Source: an uncultured Flavobacteriaceae bacterium (GTDB taxonomy: Bacteria > Bacteroidota > Bacteroidia > Flavobacteriales > Flavobacteriaceae). From it: a DNA stretch of 64,000 nucleotides. The notes under the pieces are model-generated. The model ran no database searches. It saw nothing but the letters and a program-made list of their open reading frames with translations, and was not told where the DNA came from. Each line of letters begins with the position of its first letter. Position 1 is the first letter of the stretch. A program made the translations under genes and the position numbers. The DNA lies in assembly GCA_947494715.1 (NCBI GenBank), contig CANLWG010000016.1:95106-159105 (forward strand), in the 5' to 3' direction. Positions 1 to 8,929 of the stretch are shown here, in pieces.

Positions 1-1
1 T

Positions 2-3000
2 CCAAAAGAAGGTATCAATGCAACCTTCGCATACTCCAAGGTTCAGGTGACGAATTTGGCCTTGGTAGAGACCCAAACCCTGGAACACCATCAATTTCAG
101 CTCATCGATAGGAATAATGGGAAACCCCTGGAAAATGCTACGTTGCAATTGACCTATCAAGAGAACTATGATCGTAAGTTTCTAACCAAAACATTTACGA
201 CCAATGATAAGGGGTCTGTACGGATTCCACTCGGCTCTAAGCGATGGACCTCCATAGGTATAAAGGTCATCTACAAAGAAGATACGGCCTATTTTGGGGA
301 GTACTATATTGACTCAAGACCAAATTCCAGAACCCTCCGTTCAATCGATAATTCTGCATTTCTGTTTACTGATAGAAGTATCTATAGGCCAGGACAAATA
401 CTTTATTTTAAAGGGGTAGCGGTTTCTAGGGAGAACGAAGTGTCCAAAATCCTATCCAATATTCCGATAACGGTAAACTTAAAGGACGTAAATTACCAAG
501 AAATAGCTAAATTGGATGTAACGACCAATGAATTTGGTTCCTTTTCAGGAAAATTCATACTACCTGCTAACGGACTTACCGGAAGTTTTTCGTTGGGGGT
601 AAATTCAAAATCCATTAAAATCAATGGAACTGCAGACTTTTCCGTGGAGGAGTATAAGCGACCTAAATTTCAAACCTCCTTTGAACCGGTAAGGGAAACC
701 TATAAGGTTAACGATAGTATTGCCCTGAAGGGTACGGCAACTGCATACGCGGGTAGTGCCATTACCGATGGCCAAGTGGCCTATACCGTACGTAGGGTCG
801 TTTACTTTCCGAGGTGGTATTATTGGAGCAGACCCTATTTTAATGTATCCCCCCAGGAAATAGCCCACGGCAATACGGTTACCGATGCTTCGGGGAACTA
901 TACCATCCATTTCAAGGCAATCCCGGATAATAGCATTGGGAAAGAACATCTCCCAACTTTCAGTTATGAAATTACCGCAGACGTAACCGATATTAATGGC
1001 GAAACGCACACGGCCACTAGTATTGTCCGTGTAGGTTACCATAGCCTTAATGCTGAAGTTAGGATTTCGGATAGACTAAACAAAAATGTAAAAAATCATG
1101 AAGTTGAAATAGCGACCACCAATTTAAACGGTCAAGCTGTAGGTGCCAAGGGTACTCTTAAAGTGTACAAGCTACAACCCCCTAAATATGTTCTGCGCAA
1201 TCGGCCTTGGGCCGCACCCGATTACCAAAATTGGGACAAAAGCAGTTTTAAGAAACTTTTCCCGCATGATGCCTATACCGATGAGCATGATTTCACCACT
1301 AGGGCAAAAGGGAAATTGGTATGGGAGTCCAGTTTTGATACGGAAAAATCTACTGAAATTCTCTTGGACACTTCCAAAAAATGGGAATCGGGGAAATATA
1401 TTCTGGAACTCCGGACCCAGGACAAATTCGGACAAGAGGTAAAGGCCAAAGCCATTACTACACTCTTTAGCGAAAAGGACGCCATTTTGGCCGACAACCA
1501 ATTGTTCGATATAAAACTTGACAAATCCGAGTATCGCGTTGGTGATCGAGTAAAAGTCACCTTGACCTCAGCGGCCAAAAATCTTTGGGTAAACGTAACG
1601 GTGGAAAAAGATCAAAAAATCGTAGATACCAGAATTATCCGATTAAATAAAAATACGGAAAGTTTTATCCTTCCAATAACGGAACCTGATTTGGGTGGCT
1701 TTGCTATCAATTACAGTTTTTCGGCATTCAATGCCTTTACCTCCGGCTCCTTGATGATTCCTGTACCCTATCCTAAAACCGATCTGGAAATCGAAACGGT
1801 GACGTTTCGCGATAAGCTCAAGCCAAATACAGCTGAAACCTGGACTTTCAAGATAAACGGCCCAAAGGGCGATAAGGTAGCTGCAGAATTGTTGGCCAGC
1901 ATGTACGATGCTTCTTTGGATGCTTTTCGAGGACATTCTTGGAATGCCAGTTTCGATTATCGACCTACTTACTATTCCAATATCTATAGTAATGCCTACC
2001 GAAGTTTTGGAACGGAAGGTTTCCGAGTATACAATGACTTTTCCAGTGGATACAGCTACCAACCCCAGTATTATGATACTTTTGACTGGTTTGGGTTTCA
2101 TTTTGGGTATGGGTCAGGAATCCGTGGATATACCAGCGGTTTGGTCCGAAAATCCAATGCGCCTCCAGCGGCCATGGAAGTAATGGAAGAGAGTGCCGCT
2201 CTGGATGAAGTAGCTATAGTGGAAAATGATCTTGAAAGAAAAGTCGCTGGAATTGGCATAAAGGACAAAGCATCGGAAGAAAATCAAAATAAGCAAAAAG
2301 AACAGGATTTCGGTGCTATCGCCATTCGCAAAAACCTTAAGGAAACCGCATTTTTCTTTCCGCAATTGTATACCGACAAGGAAGGCAATGTTTCGTTTAG
2401 CTTTACTACCCCCGAGGCTTTGACCACATGGAAACTGCAGCTATTGGCCCATACCCAGAACTTGCAAAGTGCGTATACGTCCATGGAATCGGTAACCCAA
2501 AAGGAGCTTATGGTTATTCCCAATGCTCCCCGTTTTTTACGCGAAGGCGATGAAATTACTATGAGCACCAAGATTGCCAATCTTACCGATAAAAAACTTT
2601 CCGGCCACGCCAAATTACAATTGGTTGATGCCCTTACAGGTCAGGATATTACAAAAAAATTAGTGTTGAACTCCTCCTCTTCCGGAGAGATGTCCGCCCA
2701 AGTTGCAAAAAAGGGATTCTCTGTTGATTCGCTTGGCAATACCCAAATCTCATGGCAATTAAAGATTCCTGAAGGAATACAGGCTATACAGTACATAATA
2801 TTGGCCAAAGCAGGGGATTTTAGCGATGGGGAACAGAACGTACTTCCTGTATTGACCAACCGAATGTTGGTGACAGAGACTTTGCCCATGTGGGTAGGCG
2901 GCAACCAGACCAAAACATTTGTTTTGAAGAAGTTAAGGGAGAATACTTCTGCCACGCTGAGCAACCATAAGCTGACTTTGGAAATCACGTCCAACCCCGC

Positions 3001-4687
3001 TTGGTACGCCGTACAGGCCCTACCCTATCTCATGGAGTATCCCCATGAGTGTAATGAGCAAATCTTTGCAAAATATTATGCCAATACCTTGGCCAGCCAT
3101 ATCGCCAATAGCAACCCAAGGATAAAGGAAGTATTTGATCAGTGGCGGAATTCCGATGCGCTAGTAAGCAATTTGGAAAAAAATCCCGAACTGAAATCAC
3201 TTTTGATCCAAGAAACCCCTTGGCTACGTGATGCCCAATCGGAGACGGAACAGAAAAAACGTATCGCCTTGTTATTCGACCTCCATACCATGCGGAACGA
3301 GCAGGCCAATTCCTTGAGCAAACTTCAACAGAACCAAATGTCTTCCGGTGCATGGGCATGGTTCAAGGGAGGGAGGGCCAACCGATACATCACACAGCAC
3401 ATCATTACAGGATTAGGACATTTGAAACGTATGAAGGTTACGGATGTAGATGACAATGCTCAACAAATGCTTCGAAACGCCATTCGTTATCTCGATACCG
3501 AATTTGTAAAGGAATATGAGCAGATGAAAAAGTATACGAAGAACCTAAAAGATGACCATTTAAGCCAAATGCAAATCCATTATCTCTACATGCGTAGTTT
3601 TTTCAAGGACGTCAAGACTTCTAAAAAGGTAGACGAAATTGTAACATACTATCAAGGACAAGCACAAAACTATTGGACAAAAAAGGGATTGTATTCCAAA
3701 GGGATGCTGGCCTTGGCCCTTTATCGTATGAATGATAGAACCACGGCCAACAAAATTTTGAGGTCCTTAAAAGAGAATAGTATCACCAATGAAGAACGGG
3801 GCATGTACTGGAAGGAAAATACGGCCTCCTGGTACTGGTACCAAGCCCCGATCGAGACCCAAGCTTTGATGATAGAGGCGTTTTCGGAAATTCAGAATGA
3901 TACAGAAATAGTGGACAACCTTAAGGTCTGGCTGCTAAAGAATAAACAGACTAATCAGTGGAAAACAACGAAGGCGACAACCGAGGCGGTCTATGCACTC
4001 CTTCTTCAAGGTAGTGATTGGCTGTCCGTTACCGAAACGGTAGATGTACTTGTCGGAAAGGAAAGGATGGAGCTCTCCCGATTAGAAAATGTAAAGTTGG
4101 AAGCAGGGACCGGGTATTACAAAACCTCTTGGAGTGGCAAGGAAATTGAATCTAAAATGGCCAATGTTACGCTCACGAAAAAGGGAGAGGGCATTGCTTG
4201 GGGAGGACTGTATTGGCAATATTTTGAGGATTTGGACAAAATTACCTCTGCGGAAACCCCTTTACAACTAAAAAAGAAACTCTTCATTAAAAAGAATACG
4301 GATACAGGCGAAGAAATTTCAGCGATAACCCAAACCACTGATTTGAAAGTGGGCGATCTGGTACGGGTGCGTATAGAACTTAAGGCAGATAGGGATATGG
4401 AATTTATACATATGAAGGATATGCGAGCGGCAGGCTTTGAGCCTACGAATGTGCTTTCCAGCTACAAATGGCAGGACGGACTAGGCTACTATGAAAGCAC
4501 TAAGGATGCCAGTACCAATTTCTTCTTTGACTATTTACCAAAAGGTGTTTATGTCTTTGAGTACGACCTTCGAGTTAACAATGCAGGGGATTTTAGCAAC
4601 GGTATCACTACAATTCAGAGCATGTATGCTCCTGAATTCAGTAGTCATAGTGAAGGAGTGAGGGTGGCAGTAGGCAGTGAACGATAA
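2..4687 (+). CDS. Bacterial alpha-2-macroglobulin family protein, 5' end missing
   Basis: The reading frame is open from base 2, so the true start lies upstream of the window; 1561 residues are visible. Bacterial alpha-2-macroglobulins are large envelope proteins thought to trap proteases. Visible here are the MG2-type segment (DRSIYRPGQ, about residues 125-133), a bait/central region followed by the typical FFFPQLYTDKEG block near residue 790, and a CNEQ motif at bases 3050-3061 that fits the CxEQ thioester signature. After it comes an all-helical thioester domain and a C-terminal beta domain. The signal peptide cannot be seen because the 5' end is cut off. A GTG at 47 is an internal codon, not the start. 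The family assignment is strong; the protease-trap function is inferred from the family. Confidence 0.93.
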   Translation, partial: PKEGINATFAYSKVQVTNLALVETQTLEHHQFQLIDRNNGKPLENATLQLTYQENYDRKFLTKTFTTNDKGSVRIPLGSKRWTSIGIKVIYKEDTAYFGEYYIDSRPNSRTLRSIDNSAFLFTDRSIYRPGQILYFKGVAVSRENEVSKILSNIPITVNLKDVNYQEIAKLDVTTNEFGSFSGKFILPANGLTGSFSLGVNSKSIKINGTADFSVEEYKRPKFQTSFEPVRETYKVNDSIALKGTATAYAGSAITDGQVAYTVRRVVYFPRWYYWSRPYFNVSPQEIAHGNTVTDASGNYTIHFKAIPDNSIGKEHLPTFSYEITADVTDINGETHTATSIVRVGYHSLNAEVRISDRLNKNVKNHEVEIATTNLNGQAVGAKGTLKVYKLQPPKYVLRNRPWAAPDYQNWDKSSFKKLFPHDAYTDEHDFTTRAKGKLVWESSFDTEKSTEILLDTSKKWESGKYILELRTQDKFGQEVKAKAITTLFSEKDAILADNQLFDIKLDKSEYRVGDRVKVTLTSAAKNLWVNVTVEKDQKIVDTRIIRLNKNTESFILPITEPDLGGFAINYSFSAFNAFTSGSLMIPVPYPKTDLEIETVTFRDKLKPNTAETWTFKINGPKGDKVAAELLASMYDASLDAFRGHSWNASFDYRPTYYSNIYSNAYRSFGTEGFRVYNDFSSGYSYQPQYYDTFDWFGFHFGYGSGIRGYTSGLVRKSNAPPAAMEVMEESAALDEVAIVENDLERKVAGIGIKDKASEENQNKQKEQDFGAIAIRKNLKETAFFFPQLYTDKEGNVSFSFTTPEALTTWKLQLLAHTQNLQSAYTSMESVTQKELMVIPNAPRFLREGDEITMSTKIANLTDKKLSGHAKLQLVDALTGQDITKKLVLNSSSSGEMSAQVAKKGFSVDSLGNTQISWQLKIPEGIQAIQYIILAKAGDFSDGEQNVLPVLTNRMLVTETLPMWVGGNQTKTFVLKKLRENTSATLSNHKLTLEITSNPAWYAVQALPYLMEYPHECNEQIFAKYYANTLASHIANSNPRIKEVFDQWRNSDALVSNLEKNPELKSLLIQETPWLRDAQSETEQKKRIALLFDLHTMRNEQANSLSKLQQNQMSSGAWAWFKGGRANRYITQHIITGLGHLKRMKVTDVDDNAQQMLRNAIRYLDTEFVKEYEQMKKYTKNLKDDHLSQMQIHYLYMRSFFKDVKTSKKVDEIVTYYQGQAQNYWTKKGLYSKGMLALALYRMNDRTTANKILRSLKENSITNEERGMYWKENTASWYWYQAPIETQALMIEAFSEIQNDTEIVDNLKVWLLKNKQTNQWKTTKATTEAVYALLLQGSDWLSVTETVDVLVGKERMELSRLENVKLEAGTGYYKTSWSGKEIESKMANVTLTKKGEGIAWGGLYWQYFEDLDKITSAETPLQLKKKLFIKKNTDTGEEISAITQTTDLKVGDLVRVRIELKADRDMEFIHMKDMRAAGFEPTNVLSSYKWQDGLGYYESTKDASTNFFFDYLPKGVYVFEYDLRVNNAGDFSNGITTIQSMYAPEFSSHSEGVRVAVGSER

Positions 4688-4901
4688 GCAGTTGCAGTCC
4701 GCAGTTTGGTGAAAATAGAATTATTAAAAGCTTTGAAGACGGAAAGCTGCGAATTCTGAGCTTTTTACTAAAAATTGGAACGAAAGACCACCTACTATCC
4801 TTAAAGATAAATCGTTGAAAAGGAATTGGCAAATTCTAACTATTTCGCCTTACTTACTGATTTTCACTATATTTAATGATGTAACAACAAAACCAAAAAG
4901 T

Positions 4902-5282
4902 ATGAATTCAAAAGTTTTTATGGTCATCAGAATACTTCTCGGCCTATTTGTGCTCGTCTTCGGGCTGGATAAATTTTTTCATTTTATGCCCATGGACCAT
5001 AGTTCCATGAGTGAAGCTGCAATGGGTTACATGGGTGGATTGGCAAGTACAAAGACAGTATACTTGGTAGCTCTTGTGGAAATTTTGGCAGGTTTGGCAT
5101 TCCTATTGAACAAATATGGAGCATTGATGGCCCTTATCTTAATGAGCGTCTCTGTAAATGCTGTATTGTTCCATGCTATTCTGGAGCCAGGAACCATCTA
5201 TGGGGCATTAATTTTACTAATCTTGAACATCGTTGTACTTTTTGGGTACAAAGACAATTACAAGGATTTGCTCAAGGGATAA
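4902..5282 (+). CDS. DoxX-like integral membrane protein
   Basis: 126-residue hydrophobic protein with about four membrane helices, beginning MNSKVFMVIRILLGLF. The ATG at 4902 is chosen over a longer open frame from 4815, because the first helix with its positively charged lead-in starts right after it. The pattern LGLFVLVFGLDKFFHF followed by a second helix resembles DoxX/DoxD-like proteins, whose biochemical role is poorly known and may involve redox or quinol chemistry. It stands alone between the macroglobulin gene and a convergent lipoprotein gene. Family assignment is moderate; no function is claimed. Confidence 0.7.
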   Translation: MNSKVFMVIRILLGLFVLVFGLDKFFHFMPMDHSSMSEAAMGYMGGLASTKTVYLVALVEILAGLAFLLNKYGALMALILMSVSVNAVLFHAILEPGTIYGALILLILNIVVLFGYKDNYKDLLKG

Positions 5283-5311
5283 TGCCGGAAAACAAATTTT
5301 AAGACCAAAGT

Positions 5312-5440
5312 AGGCCGTCTAAAAAATCAAAATAAGTTATCATTACGAACGGGGTGAGTTAATCCCCTACTTTATCATTCGTGATTTATGGACTGCTTTG
5401 TCCCTCACAAAGATGAAGTTCAGGACTTTTTAGACGGTCT
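5312..5440. repeat. Imperfect 17-bp inverted repeat with 95-bp interior
   Basis: The arms at 5312-5328 (AGGCCGTCTAAAAAATC) and 5424-5440 (GACTTTTTAGACGGTCT) are complementary at 15 of 17 positions. They lie in the gap between two convergent genes. The interior also has a small GGGG/CCCC stem at 5351-5367. The right arm runs into a T-rich stretch, so it may help stop transcription, but the loop is long for an intrinsic terminator. No gene is seen inside. Confidence 0.5.
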
Positions 5441-5445
5441 CTTTT

Positions 5446-5976
5446 TTACCTTTTAGTTTTCGGTGGGTATTTGGATAAGACTTTCTCCACAATTTCCTTT
5501 AGTTTCTGTTCTCGCTCCAGCGGAGATGCATCTTCCTTGAACGAACTTTCACTGACCGCCTGCCAAAAGAGCATATCCTTTTGGTTATCAACAAAGTCAA
5601 ATTGAATCTGGCGTTCCATGTTGGGCCTACCTACAGGGATGCCTATAGAAACACCGCCACCAACGTTTCCACCGCCGCCGCCAACTCCCAAGCCTACATT
5701 GCTGTTTCGAGGAGTTTGAAATGTATTGCTCTGGATATTGATTAAAAAATCGGGCTCTTCGGAAAAAACCAAACCTTTGGATTGTAAGGCAATATCCAAT
5801 ACCCGAAATAATCTTTTGTTATCCAATTCACTGAGCCCGGTATCCATGTCCGAATAATAATTGAAGGTATTGTAGTTGGAAAAATCAGCAGCCTTATCGT
5901 AATCATAGTTGACCCGAATAGCATTGCAAGAACCCAAAAGAAGTACAAGAAGAATGTATCCTACTGTTTTCATCAT
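5446..5976 (-). CDS. DUF4136-type lipoprotein
   Basis: 176-residue protein starting MMKTVGYILLVLLLGSCNAI, a short signal peptide with lipobox LGSC, so it is expected to be lipidated at that Cys. The mature part begins with the VNYDYDKAADFSNYNTF block typical of DUF4136 proteins, has a glycine-rich stretch (GVGGGGGNVGGG) in the middle, and ends with a charged helix. The ATG at 5976 is preferred over an upstream in-frame codon at 6060 that would overlap obgE and bury the signal peptide. It lies downstream of obgE on the same strand. Molecular role unknown. Confidence 0.8.
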   Translation of the reverse strand: MMKTVGYILLVLLLGSCNAIRVNYDYDKAADFSNYNTFNYYSDMDTGLSELDNKRLFRVLDIALQSKGLVFSEEPDFLINIQSNTFQTPRNSNVGLGVGGGGGNVGGGVSIGIPVGRPNMERQIQFDFVDNQKDMLFWQAVSESSFKEDASPLEREQKLKEIVEKVLSKYPPKTKR

Positions 5977-6038
5977 ATTACTTTCCTTAAAAATACTGAA
6001 AAAAGGAATAACACTTTGGCATACAGCGCTATATTCGA

Positions 6039-7040
6039 TTAACTGCTGAGCATTGCCCAAAGCCTATCCTTTAACTCTTGAATACCCAACTGCGCTACGG
6101 AAGAGATAAATAGATAAGGTACCTCCTTAAAATCCTTGTCCAGTTCCACACGCATCATTTCCATCAGTTCCTCATCCAACAAATCACTTTTTGAGATGGC
6201 TACCAAGCGCTGTTTATCCAGAAGTTCCGGATTATAACGCCGCAGTTCATCCAATAAAATTTCATATTCCTTGCTAATATCCTTACTATCTGCCGGGATT
6301 AAAAAAAGTAAGGTAGCATTCCGTTCTATATGCCTTAAAAAGTAATGGCCCAGACCTTTGCCTTCGGCTGCTCCTTCTATGATTCCGGGAATATCGGCCA
6401 TTACAAAACTCTGGAAATCCCTATGCTTAACAATTCCAAGGTTGGGTTTTAGGGTCGTAAATTCATAATCAGCTATTTTGGGCTTTGCCGATGTGACAAC
6501 TGAAAGTAAGGTAGACTTTCCGGCATTGGGGAAACCAACCAAACCGACATCGGCCAATACCTTTAATTCCAAAGTCACCTGTTTTTCCTGTCCGGGTAGT
6601 CCCGGTTGGGCATACCTGGGCGTTTGATTGGTACTACTTTTAAAATGGGAATTGCCTAAACCACCTTTTCCTCCCCTTACTACAATTTTTTCTTCACCTT
6701 CCTCTGTAATCTCAAAAAGGATGGCATTGGTCTCCGTATCCCTGACCACTGTGCCCAAAGGAACTTCTAATACCACATCTTCCCCATTGGCACCCGTACT
6801 GGTCTGTTTGCCGCCATGCCCTCCATGGCCTGCCTTAAAATGTCTTTTGAACTTATAGTGAACCAATGTCCATAAATTGGTATTCCCCCGAATAATGATA
6901 TGACCTCCACGACCGCCATCACCGCCATCGGGGCCTCCCTTGGCTACATACTTCTCCCGACGAAGATGCGTGGAGCCCTGGCCTCCTTTACCCGAGGTTA
7001 CCTGAATTTTCACATAGTCTACAAAATTACCTTCGGTCAT
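6039..7040 (-). CDS. obgE: Obg-family GTPase (ribosome assembly)
   Basis: 333 residues. The N-terminal Obg fold (about 5-160) is glycine rich ([21 protein letters not shown]). The G domain follows, with G1 GFPNAGKS at 169-176, G3 [10 protein letters not shown]4 SKSD and G5 SSV. Obg/CgtA GTPases bind the 50S subunit and act in late ribosome assembly and stress responses. The length matches versions without a C-terminal OCT domain. ATG start at 7040. It sits downstream of hpt-adk and a GNAT gene on the same strand; adk-obg proximity is common in this group. Confidence 0.97.
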   Translation of the reverse strand: MTEGNFVDYVKIQVTSGKGGQGSTHLRREKYVAKGGPDGGDGGRGGHIIIRGNTNLWTLVHYKFKRHFKAGHGGHGGKQTSTGANGEDVVLEVPLGTVVRDTETNAILFEITEEGEEKIVVRGGKGGLGNSHFKSSTNQTPRYAQPGLPGQEKQVTLELKVLADVGLVGFPNAGKSTLLSVVTSAKPKIADYEFTTLKPNLGIVKHRDFQSFVMADIPGIIEGAAEGKGLGHYFLRHIERNATLLFLIPADSKDISKEYEILLDELRRYNPELLDKQRLVAISKSDLLDEELMEMMRVELDKDFKEVPYLFISSVAQLGIQELKDRLWAMLSS

Positions 7041-7089
7041 AAATCTAATTTCGTAATCCCATAAATGGGAATCCCTTATGTTAAACTAG

Positions 7090-7611
7090 TTATTTGAGCG
7101 GGCTTGAAATCACATAGGTAATCCCTTCTTCCTCTGGCAAAACCCATGATTTTTTGACTCCTTTTAACCTTTTGGCCCCTATTTTTTCAAGTGCGTATTG
7201 AGAACGAAAGTTCTTGGAATTGACATAAAAGACAACAGCTTTACAGGATTTTAAGGCATAATTTACCATCAACTTCTTTACCGCCCTATTGTAAAGGCCG
7301 CCCCAATAGTCCTTGGCCAAAAAAGACCATCCAATTTCCACCACCTTATCAACTTCATCCACCATCTTAAACCTTGAACTACCTATAACATCTTGAGATT
7401 GCCTGTCCAGAATAACCAAAGCACCATGAGATGCCATGGACTCTTTAAAAAACAGGGTGAACTCCTTCAATGTGTAACGAAATTTGTTTTGGTGCTGTTC
7501 CCATATCAAGGGGTCGGATGCCACATTGAACAAATTTTCAAAATCTTCTCTTATTAGCGGTTTAATGGTCACCAAATCATTTTCCAAAAACGGCTGAAGA
7601 TTAAAATTCAT
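7090..7611 (-). CDS. GNAT-family N-acetyltransferase (RimJ/RimL-like)
   Basis: 173 residues with the layout of ribosomal-protein-type acetyltransferases: an N-terminal TIKPLIREDFENLF strand/helix, IGSSRFKMVD in the middle, and VEIGWSFLAKDYWGGLYNRAVKKLM, which is the usual acetyl-CoA binding region. Substrate cannot be told from the sequence. It lies between hpt-adk and obgE on the same strand with short gaps, probably co-transcribed. Confidence 0.85.
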   Translation of the reverse strand: MNFNLQPFLENDLVTIKPLIREDFENLFNVASDPLIWEQHQNKFRYTLKEFTLFFKESMASHGALVILDRQSQDVIGSSRFKMVDEVDKVVEIGWSFLAKDYWGGLYNRAVKKLMVNYALKSCKAVVFYVNSKNFRSQYALEKIGAKRLKGVKKSWVLPEEEGITYVISSPLK

Positions 7612-7696
7612 CCCAACTTAAAAATCATCAAACTGCTAAAATTATAAAACCGCTTAAGCTCTAATTCAATACCTTTTTTGAAGTACACAAAAAGGC

Positions 7697-8803
7697 TTAG
7701 AGTTCCTCGATTACCTTGCCTAACCGCATGGTAATTTCATCAATGGCCCCAATACCGCTTACACTGTGGAATTTGCCCTGGGCTTCATAGTAATCCTTTA
7801 AAGGGGCTGTCTTTTGGTTGTATTCCTCAAAACGATTGCGGATTTTGGCCTCATCCTGATCGTCCGAACGGCCACTCACTTTCCCGCGTTCCAATAGTCG
7901 TTGAATCAGAACCTCATCATCAGCCTCCAAGGCAATGGTGGCATTAATCTTCATATTCTTGGTTTCCAATAATTTATCCAAAGCTTCCGCCTGTGCTTCG
8001 GTTCTCGGGAAACCGTCAAAAATAAACCCACTGGCTTCAGGGTTTTTGTCAACCTCATCCCGCAACATATTAATGGTCACCTCGTCGGGTACCAAATCGC
8101 CCCGGTCCATATAGGATTTGGCCAAATTACCCAAATCCGTCCCATTTTTAATATTGTAACGGAATACATCCCCCGTAGAGATATGTTTTAAATTGTATTT
8201 TTCCTTTAGAAATTCGGCCTGAGTTCCTTTTCCGGCACCCGGTTTTCCGAACAATACAAGGTTGATCATATGTGTTTGGTTTAATTGGTATACTTCTTTT
8301 AGATTTCGGCCCAGTTCCTTATAATCCAGACCGTAGCCTACTATAAATCTATCGGGGATTTCAATGCCTACATAATCTATGGTGTATTCTCCATTATAAA
8401 CTTCTGATTTATAAAAAAGACTGGCCACCTTGAATTCCTTTACATTGGAGGTGGAAAACAAATGGACCAACTGCTGTAGCGTACGGCCAGAATCTATAAT
8501 ATCTTCCAAGATAATCACACTACGGCCCTCAATATTCTCTGGAGGATCTAGAAGTGTCTCCACAATGCCCGTAGAGGTAAGCCCCTGATAGGAGCTTAAT
8601 TTTACAAAGGATACCTCACAGGAATGGGCATACGCCTTAAGGAAATCCGACACGAACATAAAGGCACCGTTTAGGACACCCACAAAAATAGGGGTCTTAT
8701 CCCTATAGTCTACGGCAACTTCATCAGCAATTTTCTGGATAGCCGCCGTAATCTGACTCTCGGTCAAAAAAGGTTTAAAATATTTATCGTGAAGCTTTAT
8801 CAA
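7697..8803 (-). CDS. adk: Hypoxanthine phosphoribosyltransferase-adenylate kinase fusion
   Basis: 368 residues with two full enzymes. Residues 1 to about 178 are a type I phosphoribosyltransferase with PRPP loop VIILEDIIDSGRTL (96-109). From M179, MINLVLFGKPGAGKGTQ opens an adenylate kinase with its P-loop at 186-194, DGFPRT and RLLERGKVSGRSDD, with a short LID lacking zinc cysteines. The protein would salvage hypoxanthine/guanine to IMP/GMP and interconvert adenine nucleotides. This fusion is known in Flavobacteria. The start is TTG at 8803 because no ATG occurs in frame upstream before the stop and IKLHDK is the expected N terminus. A -7 element TATATTTG lies just upstream. Confidence 0.95.
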   Translation of the reverse strand: MIKLHDKYFKPFLTESQITAAIQKIADEVAVDYRDKTPIFVGVLNGAFMFVSDFLKAYAHSCEVSFVKLSSYQGLTSTGIVETLLDPPENIEGRSVIILEDIIDSGRTLQQLVHLFSTSNVKEFKVASLFYKSEVYNGEYTIDYVGIEIPDRFIVGYGLDYKELGRNLKEVYQLNQTHMINLVLFGKPGAGKGTQAEFLKEKYNLKHISTGDVFRYNIKNGTDLGNLAKSYMDRGDLVPDEVTINMLRDEVDKNPEASGFIFDGFPRTEAQAEALDKLLETKNMKINATIALEADDEVLIQRLLERGKVSGRSDDQDEAKIRNRFEEYNQKTAPLKDYYEAQGKFHSVSGIGAIDEITMRLGKVIEEL

Positions 8804-8826
8804 GGCTGCAATTTTATCTGGGATGG

Positions 8827-8834
8827 CAAATATA
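8827..8834 (-). promoter_or_regulatory. Bacteroidetes -7 promoter element for hpt-adk
   Basis: On the minus strand 8834..8827 reads TATATTTG, an exact match to TAnnTTTG, 24 bases before the proposed TTG start. No TTG is found at the usual 17-23 base distance upstream, so only the -7 half is supported. Confidence 0.45.
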
Positions 8835-8867
8835 CCAATTTGATTTTGCTTTTGGAGCGGAGCGACT

Positions 8868-8895
8868 TTTGTTTTGGAAATTCATTGTATTTTTG
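8868..8895 (+). promoter_or_regulatory. Probable purK-purE promoter
   Basis: TATTTTTG at 8888-8895 matches the TAnnTTTG -7 element, with TTTG at 8868-8871 upstream (16-base spacer, slightly short). The purK ATG follows 35 bases later. It lies in the divergent gap shared with hpt-adk. Confidence 0.5.
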
Positions 8896-8929
8896 CATCG
8901 CCTCCCAAACTAGGGCAAAACGGAATCCA

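Noticed and set aside
605..2994. Several 80-150 aa antisense frames in the macroglobulin gene
   Set aside because: They overlap a continuous coding frame with clear family motifs.
5312..5440. Calling the inverted repeat a MITE
   Set aside because: No flanking target duplication could be identified and only one copy is in the window.
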